64,000 bases of DNA from Golubevia sp. BC0850 (taxonomy: Eukaryota; Basidiomycota; Exobasidiomycetes; Golubeviales; Golubeviaceae), in NCBI GenBank assembly GCA_012976225.1, contig JAAVVG010000010.1, forward strand, positions 620,001-684,000, written 5' to 3'. This document shows positions 21,302 to 31,741 of this stretch, one piece after another; the stretch's first letter is position 1, and each line of letters begins with the position of its first letter. Under the pieces are notes generated by a model, which saw only the letters and a program-made list of their open reading frames with translations, did not search any database and was not told the DNA's origin. The translations under genes and the position numbers were made by a program.

Positions 21302-21848
21302 TGTAGTTCGAAAAGCGGAGTTACGGTTCCAAAGTTCCTAATGACCAATTTCGAAATGAAAAGACAGGGACTGAAGTCGAAGAAGGGCAACGGTTGGGAG
21401 TAGGTTCTGGAATTTGATTCTTTCAAAGTTATTCTCTGTACGAAATGTAACTCTTTTCATACTTCGATAGAAATCCAGTTGTCTCTTTAGAATCTCAACT
21501 GACGAATGAACGAAGAGGTGAAGTGCTTTTGACCAACCTTCTCACTCGGGCTTTCATTTTCAGTTCAAGTCTCTTGCTCCTCTTCTTTCTGAAGTCAGAA
21601 AAGTTGAAGAATCAGAACTTCAGATGGAATACCTGAAATAGAAGCAGACGTACTGAAGAGACTTTTGAACTAAAGAGTTGTCGATCTGTGCGAGTTTCAC
21701 GTTTCACGTGTGGGAAGACTTAAAAGATGTTATTCTTCTCTTCTCGCTCTTCCTTCATACCACAACTCACTTTTCAATTCTTTCTTTCTTTCATTCATCA
21801 ATCATTCATCAATCTTTCTCAATCATTCTCAATCATTCTCACTCAATC
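21302..21848. promoter_or_regulatory. Upstream region of the DUF2235 gene
   Basis: No gene seen. The last 60 bases are a pyrimidine-rich leader with a tandem short unit (caatcattct / catcaatcattcat) at about 21798-21848. A palindromic E-box-like cacgtg stands at about 21705. Confidence 0.4.
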
Positions 21849-24370
21849 ATGACTCAACGTGAGAATGTTCGTCTAATTGTTTGCTGTGATGGCAGTGAGT
21901 GGCTGCGTTCGTTCTCCCTCGCATCCGCTCTCCAGAAATGTCTAGTCTCTGTCTCTCCTTCCTGAGCTCTCTCGACGCTGATTCTGATTCAACTTATCAA
22001 CCTCTTGTCACAGCTTGGCAGTGAGTACTCTCAAAGAAGAGAGTGAGTCTCTCCACATGGACTCACTGAGCACTGATCATCTTTCGCTTCCACCACGCAA
22101 TGAATTTTCTTTCTCACAGACAAAGAAAGACCGTGGCTTCTACCATCTCAGGAAAGACTCAAACCTCTTCCGAAGGTAGTTGGTACACCAACGTAGCCTT
22201 GCTCTCGCGCGCTATCGACTCAGGCGGGAAGACAAAGACCAATAACGTGAAGACTGGTCAACCTACTACCGAGAACGAAGGGAAGTCAAAGATGAAGGAA
22301 GAGATCGAGTCTGAGATGAGAAAGGATGAAAGTGAGTGCTGTTTGGAATCAATCCAATGGCATACATGCGAGTTTTCTCAAAGGTCTCACTTCGTTTTCT
22401 TTATCCCTTCAGAGCGTCAAATCGTTTTCTACCAAAGCGGAATCGGAACTGACATGGATCATGCTAGTAATGTCATTCAAGGAGCTACTGGATTAGGATT
22501 GTTCGACAAGGTCCAAGAAGCTTATGGATTCTTAGCCGATAACTACGTTGGAGGAGACGAGATCTTTCTTTTCGGATTCTCAAGAGGAAGCTACACTGTA
22601 AGTTTGTTCTGCTTTAATCATCTTATTAAGCAATGAGACTGAATTTTCTACTTTCACTTGATCAATAGGCTCGTTGTGTTGGTGGTTTCATCAATTGTAA
22701 GTTAGGTCTTTTCACAACCCCGCTTGTACACTCTGACCTCTCTCTCTTCTCTTTCTCGCTTCTCTTAGGGGCTGGCATTCTACCCAAGTCTCTTAGTTCT
22801 CACTTCCCAGCAATCTTCACTGCTTATCAGAGACGTAAACCAAATGACCTGAGCACTATCCACGAGGCCGAAGAGCAACTTTTGAAGTTCACTGGGATGC
22901 TTCCATCTGCGGACGCCTCCAAGACTTCGAGAATCGACGGAAGTGATGTCGACGGAAGAGAACACGTCTCCGATGATGACGATCAAGGTTCGATTGGTAG
23001 AGTTCAACCACCTCCTATTCGTTTCATCGGAGTCTTCGATACTGTCGGAGCTCTAGGAGTACCAGGCAGATTCGGCGATGCAGATATTGTGGTGAGTGGT
23101 TGCTGGTTGCTCGAGCTCTTTGAGAACCAAGAAGTCGAAAACCGTCGTCATCTGTTGCTTATTCTGCTGCACTATCGATCCGTTTGGTTTCTCAGGAGCT
23201 CTTCTCTTTCTTCGATCCAGGTCTAGCTCCAAATGTCGACTATGCCATTCAAGCACTGTCCCTTTCTGAAGATCGTGAAGATTTCCTCCCTTCTATCTTC
23301 TACCAACCTGAAGATCGTCAAAAGCAAAGAAAGGAGATGGGAAAACCAGAACAAGTCCTCAAGCAAGTCTGGTTCAATGGATCTCACACTGACGTCGGAG
23401 GTATGTAAAGCTGTCGACTCTATTGTACCATTCTCAGGGGGTGTGAAAGCTGACCCAATCGTTTCTGTTCTCTCCAGGTGGTTTTGCGGCTCATGGCCTG
23501 TCCGATATCTCTTTGGCTTTCATGGTTTCTAATCTTCTCGACACCCCAGACGGAAAGCCTCTTTGTCGTATCGATCTAGATGTCTTGAAAGATTCGCAAG
23601 ACCGTCGTCTCTCTTGGGGCAGACAGGAATCTCACAAGAGTCGTTCCATCTATGAGCACAAAGCTACTCGTCAAGTAGGAGTCACTTCTCTCAACAAAGA
23701 TCTGGTCAACACTAAAGTCTGGAAAACTCAAGTCGTCAATGGATCAACCGTGGAAGAGCTTCACCACTCAGTTGTCATCAGCGAAGCTTTCACCAAGGAG
23801 TCTCCACAATTCGTCGGACTACTAGAGAAAAAAGGAGGATCAGAAATCTTCAGTAAAATGTGGCACAGAGCTAGTCACTCAGAGTCTCTAGGAAGAACTG
23901 AGAACTTCTTAAGGTGGGAAGCTGCTGAGCCAGATCAGGTCTGTGATTCTGGTGAAATCGTCGAAGAGGAAGAGGAACAGAAGCGTATGAACTCCTTGCT
24001 TTCCTATGCGGTGAGTGTTACTCCGTCGCCAAAACCCTTTGGAGGTCTCCTCAAATAGATATCCTTCTGACTCACATTTCCTTTTCGATTCTCCCAGGGA
24101 GGAGTCGGAGGTGCCATCGCCTCACTTTCCAAGGTTGTCCTAGTAAGCCGCTTCTTTACAGATCCTATACCTTCATCACTCAATATCTCACCTAGATCGT
24201 CGATTTCTTCCTTCCATTCTTTCTGTCAGGGGCCCCTAATGTATGCTTCTCCTAGAGACATCAATAAACCAGGTCTTCACGATTCTAACCTCAAGCCAGG
24301 TCCTATCTCCAAAGCTTTCGCTGGTATCAAGAAGACCTTGTTCTCCCCAGCCAAAGATGGCTGCGAGTAA
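21849..24370 (+). CDS. DUF2235 alpha/beta hydrolase (Tle1-like phospholipase fold)
   Basis: Predicted serine hydrolase of the DUF2235 family, which includes bacterial type VI lipase effectors; fungal members have unknown substrates. Exon 1 (21849-21894) encodes MTQRENVRLIVCCDG; a 7-nt micro-exon (22014-22020, cttggca) then completes the family CDGTW motif, and exon 3 starts at 22120. The nucleophile elbow is GFSRGSYTARCVGGF, split by an intron. The Asp block is FIGVFDTVGALGVPGRFGD and the His block VWFNGSHTDVGGG. After the hydrolase core comes an extended region (RRLSWGRQESHKSRSIYEHK) and a C-terminal exon beginning GGVGGAIASLSKVVLG. All joins keep phase to TAA at 24368-24370. No signal peptide is seen, so it is probably intracellular. 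Confidence 0.9.
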
Positions 24371-24658
24371 GGTGTCATTTTTTTGTTTGTGGTGTGCATT
24401 TGTTGTTTCGTTCGATAAAAAGCCCCCCACTTTTGTTCATACTCGATTCTCTGTACCTAATAGTCTTCAAAAATCAATTCTCGCGTTTGATTCAGAAGTG
24501 GGTTACCGACTTTGAATATGGATTTGTGTGGATGATTAGTAGGAGAAATTATTGACAGAACTTTGACTTTGGATGAGAGTGGAAACAAGAATGAGGATAC
24601 AGTTGGTGACGAAAGAAGTGAACCGAAACTCTATAGAAGGGAGGATTCAAAAAAGAAT

Positions 24659-27600
24659 CAAGACATTTCAAGAAGTTGATCGATTGCTGCTTGAACATCC
24701 CCATTGCTGAGATTAGGGAAAAAGAGAGGAGAGAAGGAAACAGCGTCAGGTTGAAAGCTCGACTAAAAGCAGCACTGTTTCTTTCCAATGCTGACGCACC
24801 AGTTTTCGAGAACCATCTGACAAACTTCCCTCTCAGTTCCAGGGAAAATACTCTTCAAAGTCTCCATCCCCGCTCCCATCTGCATCTCGTGAGCTCTATC
24901 GACTTCAGCAGAAAGATCCGCGATCTGAGACTCGTCAGGACTTCCATCACGACCATCATCTTGAAGATGAGGACCGAAACTGGAGGATTGAACGAAGCTA
25001 CTGCTGGAGTCGACTCTACTTGGGCTTGAGGAATTGTAAAGATCCTGCCTCTGAGCAGCTCCGATTGGTCCTCTTCTGAGTGGCTGCTCGGCTCCAGTGT
25101 GAGCTTGAGTAGGTCTAGCAGGGGTCTCAGAAAGAAAGCTTGGGACAAAAGTGTTGAAGTCTGGAAGTCTGTTCCTGGAAGTAGCGGTGGACATTCCCCC
25201 TCTTTGACCATCTTCGGAGCCGGAATCAGATGGGGTTCTGACTCCACTTCCTCTGATTCTTTCGTCGTCGTCATCATCGACGTAAGAATCGATCGATTCT
25301 GTCCTCTGAGGGATCGGCGGACGAGTAGGGTCGTTTCTTGATCTTGAAGCGTCTCCAACGAGAGCAGGATGTCTGATCGATTTGGGAGCACCAGGAGGAA
25401 GAGCGCCGAACCTTCCTTGCTTGAGTTCTTCACTTGAGAGAGGCATCTGAGGTTCTTCATCACCAGGATCGGCTCTCATGGATCTAGACCAAGAAGAAGC
25501 GTTGAAACCTCTAGCCATCGAGTTCTGGCTATCGTCACTTCCAGCTCCTCCTGATCCATCTCCAAAGAGCCCTCCTAAGAACTTGCCTCTCAAAGATCCG
25601 GTGTTACTTGCATCCTGAATGGAGTTTCTGTTGGCAGGGGTTGGACTGCCAGTTCTCATAGGGCTTCCACTCCCACCCGCTTGACCGCCTTGAAGTGTCC
25701 CACCAGGAGTTCTGATTCCATCGAGACCTTCGTTGAGAAATCTTCCAAGAGCTCCCATGGGTTTACCGAGGCTAGATGTGAATCCTATACGAGCAGCTTC
25801 TCCTGTACGTTGAAGGAAGGCTTTGGTGTCGTCTGCGAAAGATGGACCGGCCAGAGCAGAAGCGGATTCCTCTCCGACTCCAGCATCAGCTGCTGGATCG
25901 GATGTGTTGCTAGGATGAGCCTCAGGAAGAGCTGCCCAAGCAGGAGGCGAAGACGAGCGAGGCTGAGCTCCTATGCGAAGCACGGCTTCTTCGACATTCC
26001 TGAAAGTAGTGATTAGGAGATCAATGTTATATGAGTGGAACGTTGTTTCATTCGAAAAGACAGCGGCGCAAAGAAGCCAAAGGGTATACTCACTTTTCGA
26101 ATTCTTCTTGAGTGATGTTCGAGAGAGAAGTATAGTCCATCGTCTCGATGAAAGCGATCGCCCCCATGAGACTAGAAAGGTAGTATCCAGACTCGCTTGA
26201 AAGTCTTTCCGGAGAACGAAAGCGACTGATGTACTCAACATTCGAGATGAGGTGCTCCGGATTGGCTCGAAGAACGACGAAGATAAGAACTGGAATGAAG
26301 GTGTCGGCGTTCTCCTCGGTGGAAAGATGTCTGATGAGACCTGTGATGGAGAGTTAGAAAAACGATTCGGTCGAAGGCAAAGAAAGGTCAGTGGCATGAT
26401 TTTAAAATAGAGGCGAGCGATTGGGAATCGACTTCGAACTCACCAAAGATGACCTTGCAAGAATTCAAGATACAGATCAACTTATCACGAGGAGCCTTAT
26501 AATTGTTGATCTTGATTAGTTCTGGAAAAAAAAAAGAAAAAAAAACCAAAAGGATATAAATCAGCCAGCTTAGCCGAAAACTAAGAAATCTCAACTTGCT
26601 CGACCTCTTTCGCTCACCTTGCATAGCAAATTCCAAGAATCCCTTACTATGATCTCCCTTAGGAACATCTAAATGTTCTTCCTTAACCCAACTGAACATT
26701 TCAGCTCTCTGACTTAAAACTCTATCTCTTTCCAAATCGTCAGTCTGAACTGATCTCTTTCCCTCCTTCTTCACAGCTGGAGCGAAAGTGTATGCATAAA
26801 GTCTGTTCATGATCAACTTCTCCATGGCTTCATCCGCATTAGCGAATTCAGCTTCAGAAGCTTTTGACCAAACTGCACATTTTCTCATCTCTGCAGAAAT
26901 GAAGGCTAGGAAGTCGAAAATTAATTTGGATTGATCGGAGGTTCGGTAGGGCTTTTTGGAGAAGCCTTTGAGAAAGCTGAAGGGAGCAAAAGTTTGAGGA
27001 AAGGTAGGTTGGGATGAGTTGGCTGAACGAGAGATTTCAGATCGAGCTGCCCGAGCCTATTAATCACTGTCTCCCTTTTACTTCCACCCCTTCCCGCCAT
27101 ACTTTCGTATTGCTCACCTTTTCACATACTCTCCCACAGGCTGAGCACTCTTATGTCTCAACTGTTCCAGGAATTTGTTGAAATCGAATTGAACTTCTTC
27201 TGGAGGAGGACTTGCAGGAGGAGGTCCTTTACCAATTTTCAATCCACCGCCCATAGAAGGAGTTCTAGGAGCTTCAGGAGAGCCAGGTTGCTGAGGAGTA
27301 GCAGGTAAAGCCTTCGAAGGATCTTGATTAGAAGTTGAAACTCTAGGAGAGTTCCTACCAAAAGCAGCTGCTACTGCTGCTACATCTGAAGGATCTGCTC
27401 CTACACCTTTTGGAGTGGAAGTACGAAGTGGTGCATTTGATTGAGAGGGAATAGGTTGGGCTTGAGATGGAGTTGAAAGGTCTTGATCTTGGGATTCTTT
27501 GGAAGGAGTAGGCGGAGGAGGTAGAGTTCTTTGTCTTTCTAATTTGGAAGGCTCTGGAGAGATAGGAGTAGGAATTGAAGTTGAAGTGATTGGTCTTGAA

Positions 27601-28403
27601 GATGAACTGATTTGAGGTAATTGAGTTGATGAAACTTTAGGAGTTGAAGGTGATTCTGGAGATAGGTTATCAGGAGCAGAAGTAGAGGTAGTGGCTTGAT
27701 GCTCTTCCTCAGAAGTCTTGCGAGTCGCCTGATCTACTTTGGTTTGATCTTGAAGACTTGATTCTTTCACTTCTTCGACGGAAGCAGCTTCTAAATTGGT
27801 CTCCTTTGTTCCTTCCTCGGTTGATGGGACCTCCCTCTCTGATTCCACTGAAGCTTCCTCTCCCCCAGCTTCCTTCTCTTTCTTACTAACCATTTCCATA
27901 TTCTCAACCTTCTCCTCTAATCCTTGTAGCGTAGATTGTTCCTCTTGCTCAGCAGGAGCGGAAGGAGTCGCTGAAAGTTGAGGAGCAGGTAAGGTTCCGA
28001 GTGGAGCTTCATCTGCCTGTGATTTCAACTCCTCCTTCAATTGTTGAGCCTTCTCAGATGGAACTTCTACTGCTTCTAGTTCTAAATCTGATTCTTTCTG
28101 AGCTGCACTTGATTCTGATTGCTGGGAAAGTTCAGCTGCTGCTACTGGCATCTCTACTTCCTCCCCCTCCCCCTCCTCTTTCCCTTCCTTTTGCTCGTCG
28201 TTGTGCTTTAAGTGAATCACTTGATTGATAGAGTGTTCTGCAGTTCCACTATCATCTTGCGTTTCAATGGAGATGTCGTGATCTTGGGGTTCAGTTTTGA
28301 GAAGTTCAGCTTGAACAGCACTGCTCATTGTTGAACCCTGTGTTGTATTCAGATTGGAAGGAGTGACTGAGGTGTCTAGTTCTGATTTTGGATCTTCTGA
28401 CAT
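24659..28403 (-). CDS. VPS9: Vps9-type Rab5 guanine nucleotide exchange factor with CUE domain
   Basis: Endosomal exchange factor activating Rab5/Vps21 for vacuolar traffic. The first exon (28403-27114) is a long Glu/Ser/Pro-rich region ending FDFNKFLEQLRHKSAQ then YVK. The next exon joins SFLKGFSKKPYRTSDQ, the start of the Vps9 helical bundle. The core follows: VWSKASEAEFANADEAMEKL, QELIKINNYKAPRDKLICIL, TEENADTFIPVLIFVVLRAN then PEHLISNVEYISRFR, and SGYYLSSLMGAIAFIETMDY with SNITQEEFEK. After a Ser/Pro-rich linker the C-terminal CUE ubiquitin-binding domain reads ETLKSIFPGTEREVCQMVLE then NCNGDVQAAIDQLLEM, reached by an intron at about 24797-24708. CUE binding to ubiquitin is a known feature of yeast Vps9. 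The N-terminal extension is longer than in budding yeast. Confidence 0.92.
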
Positions 28404-28732
28404 CTTGAAGGAAACAGCAGCAGCAGTGAATGCTCAAGTTGACAAATTGGTGATAGGGTCGCAAGGGTCAAGCTGCGAGAGCCTCGAGAAGTCCAGCTGT
28501 TCTACCTCGTTTCACTGCGTCGTCACTGACTATCATCAAAACATCGAGTCAGAATTTGGTTTGAATGGGAGAAATGTGGATGTACATTTGTACAGAAAGC
28601 AGAGTGACCTTTTCATGAACAGCCTTGGAGGTTTTGCTTCCTATTCCCAAATCTTCAATGCTCTTCCCTCCCTTTTCAACTTTATCAGAGCATTTGAGAT
28701 CGGAACTTTGTGTTTCTTTGAATCATAAGTCT

Positions 28733-29194
28733 TCAGGCAGACTTGGGAGCATCCTGAGTAGAACAGACAGGAAGAAGTTCATGTCAATCATACTGCACTT
28801 CAACCGTATCCTCGAGAAGGGGTACTGAGTATTCACGACTTTCTTCAATTTATCTTCATGTCTTTGAAGAACACCAGGGGTTCCATCCTCTCTGATGAAC
28901 TCAACGTCGTACATTAGATCTGCGAGAAGGCGGAGGAAAGAAATTAGAATCTCGTGGAAGACGATAGAAGGAAACTTAGGACTTAACGACCATCAGCATC
29001 TTCAACGAATTTGGCAACCTTGCCAACTGCAACGTGTTTACCACCGGTGTGAATCTTCACTTCTTTTCCAACTGAAGAGGAGGGAAGAGGGACGGGAAAG
29101 CAAGGTGGAGATTAGTTGGATGAGTGAAAATGACTTTGAACGAAGCATCAAATGAAAGTGTCAAGACATCAGTATAATCACTGTCTAAAGTCAT
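28733..29194 (-). CDS. Small 66-residue protein, unrecognised SH3/KOW-like family
   Basis: A four-exon gene for a 66-residue protein. Exon 1 is 13 nt (29194-29182, ATG ACT TTA GAC A); exon 2 starts at 29071 and reads IGKEVKIHTGGKHVAVGKVA then KFVEDADG; exon 3 gives LMYDVEFIREDGTPGVLQRH then EDKLKKV; exon 4 gives DAPKSA and stop. Splice sites are gtgatt, gttaagt and gtgaat donors with CAG acceptors. Alternating short hydrophobic stretches with Gly turns suggest a small beta-barrel, but this is inference. A paralogue with the same exon layout and a frameshift lies at 20824-21301, which supports the model strongly. Function is unknown. Confidence 0.72.
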
Positions 29195-29883
29195 GTTTGA
29201 TTGAAAGAAGTTGAGTGAGGGCTTTGGAGTCTTTTGAAGTTGGAGTTGTTCTGGGTGTAAGGAAGGGAAGAAGGATTGGAAATCGATTCTTGGTCTTCTA
29301 ATTGGCGAGAGGGGGTCAAAGCCGTCGACATTAAGGGTGGCCCGAACACAACCTCAGAATAACGTCACTACCTCAATTTCGGTCTCTTCACGGGAGAAGA
29401 GCCTATAATGTTAGATTCAAGAAATGACTGGTCGACTTGCACCATGATACTCACATCGCACGAGCGATCGGTGAGAAATTGTCGAGAGTGAAGAGTGCGG
29501 CGAATCGAATGTCGAACGTTCCAGAAACAGAAAGATAATTTCTTGTACACATTCATTTTTCCTATTGCACCACACGATGTTGTTTCACTCACACGATGTT
29601 ATTTCACTTTTGTCTCAATCCAAATGTTTCTTTTCAAGTCACACCAAATCCGATTCGGTAACGATGTCTCAACCAGAAATCCCCTCCCACTCTAGAGTAA
29701 ATTCTTCGATTCTCGTAAACCTAATCGAATCTGCACACAGTTCTGATGATTAGATTGAGAAGTCTCTTGCAGGTGAAGTCCTTTCCTAGCGGTACAGGTG
29801 TGGGAGGAAGGGCAGGAGGCAAAGTTTAGTAACGAATGACAGACCCGCCCACCGCACTTCCGTCTCGATCCCTTTCAGAGAAC
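29195..29883. other. Interval with no gene seen
   Basis: About 690 bp with only short, unconvincing frames. It probably holds the promoter of the 66-residue gene on the right-to-left strand and 3' flank of the decayed F-box-like locus. Confidence 0.35.
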
Positions 29884-31060
29884 TCACAATTTTTTTTCAG
29901 GCACCTTATTGACTAGCTTGTCTTCAGTAAGCATTCTTTCCGTGGTCTCTCGCAAGCGTCGACGAGTCTCTTGAATTCCCATTCCGACAAAGCTCAGTCC
30001 GAGAATTGTACTGCCACCCAAACGTCTCTTCACTGACATATGAACTAATCTTTCCATCTCTGAAGTATCCGACTCTGGGAGATCCAACGTCACCAAGTTT
30101 GTTAAATACAAAGGAACATACTTTTCTTCGGTTTCTTCAATCAACACTTCTATGATAGCAGCCATTTGACCTGTAAATCTCCCTCCTCCTGGCACCTCTA
30201 ACGGCTCTAAGCGTACAAACTTGGATCTTCGAGAGAAGACTCTATTGATCTGGCTGATGAACCTGTTCTTTGTCTCCAAATCCTAGGTATTACTTCCCAG
30301 ATATAAACCAAGCTGTTGCAAGGCTGGGCCCTCACTTCGCTCTATTTGAGCGCCATAACCATACAAAACCATCAAGTTTGGAGCTTTGACTTTTAGAGGA
30401 TAGTGAATTGGAGAGGAGAGTAGGCGGAGGACCCGCAAGCGGGCGACGGTGATAGCAGGAAGAAGAGGACTCGTTGGGATACCAGAAGAAAGAAGCTCTA
30501 ACGCGATTAATGTGTCGCTTGAAGGTTTCAGAAGAGTAATCAAAGGTGATCTCACCAGCTCTGAGGTATGTGTGTCTCTTGAGACATCTCTTGAATATCC
30601 AGGAGAGTGTCTGTCACGTAACCACCAATTCGTTGATACAGGCGTGGGCTCAAAAAGGGCGGTCCTGAGGAGACAGATTAAGCAAAGAGAAACTTAAGCC
30701 TTGTATGCTGCCGCGTAAATCTTCTACTTAATGCGTTCAACTGAGAGACTTGACGAAGAAAAAGATTTCGAGGGTTGAGCGAGACAGGTGAATGATGTGT
30801 AGAAAAACCTTGACATCCTGTTCCGATTGAATTAGGAAGTTAATTTTGATGAGTCTCATGGTCCCTTTTGATCTCTTAGTGGAGAAAAGAAGGAGTTCGA
30901 GGGCTTGAAAACTAGTCTCATACTCAACTACCAACTCTCTCTATTATGAGGAAGTGTTTCTAATCATCTCGATCCAAACTTTACAGGTTGAAGATACTAG
31001 TGATTTCTGTACGGGAGTGAGAAAACTGAGTATTCGAAAGCGGAGATCTAATGGTAAATC
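29884..31060 (-). pseudogene. F-box/leucine-rich-repeat-like gene, apparently decayed
   Basis: The 5' part encodes DLRFRILSFLTPVQKSLVSS then TCKVWIEMI, a good F-box motif (Skp1-binding in SCF ubiquitin ligases), preceded by a CTAAC branch point and TTAG acceptor, so an earlier exon is implied but was not found. The same frame then meets TAATAG and continues ELVVEYETSFQALELLLFST. Further on, leucine-rich segments LIALELLSSGIPTSPLLPAI and LYLTNLVTLDLPESDTSEME are LRR-like. A TAG at 30283-30285 interrupts the otherwise continuous last frame. Short introns could remove some stops, so a live gene is not excluded. No exact family name is claimed. Confidence 0.5.
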
Positions 31061-31149
31061 GTTGAGTTAGAATGGTCTGCATTCGGAGGTGGAGAGATCA
31101 GCAGTTTCTCGCAAGATCCCAAAAGAGCCACTCTGAACAAAAGATCTAC

Positions 31150-31655
31150 GATCTTATCTTCTGGAGAAGTTGATGGGAAAGTCAATTTGAATGGAGGAGA
31201 CAGTACTGAGGTTCCAAAGTCCTTCAAACACTGAGCGAATCGAAGCGAGGAGTCGCATGATCTCTAGAGAGTCTTTGCGTACCAGATGGAAGAGTGGTTA
31301 GGTCTGAGATGTTACTATAGAGGCCACGTTCGTGACTCCAGCTTACTAGAAAGGATAGGGTGAGTGAATTGAATCTGGATACTGGATCAAGTGGCTGGTA
31401 GAATGGGTTGGCTGTAACTTCTGGCGTCGATCTTGTGTTATTTCTACTTCCCCAGCTGCCAACAGATTTCTCCTTGTTGGAACAGGAACCACTCACTTGA
31501 GAATAAGAAGTCACGTTGAGGAGTGAGGTGTGGTACAGAGAGACTGAGTAACATACTACAAGTGCCAGCTTGTTGCCGATCTTCTCACATCTCATCGCTC
31601 TCCACAACACTTTCACGCCATTCATAAAGCTCTGCCAATAGTTCAAGATCATCAA
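31150..31655 (-). pseudogene. Second F-box/LRR-like relic
   Basis: Minus-strand sequence upstream of the locus above. Fragments look like the same kind of protein (LLASIRSVFEGLWNLSTVSS then IQIDFPINF, and DDLELLAELYEWRESVV) but are separated by several stops in every arrangement tried. It may be the C-terminal part of a neighbouring copy or upstream exons of the same gene. Confidence 0.3.
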
Positions 31656-31741
31656 GCTTGATTGGATTTGGTTAACTCTTTCAAACCATGCAACTCAGCC
31701 GAGGCTTGACTGCCAGCGCAAGAGCAAGTGAAGATCAAAGC

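Noticed and set aside
31688-31741. Upstream ATG for VPS10
   Set aside because: It would place 18 residues before the signal peptide; the ATG at 31742 gives a normal signal sequence.
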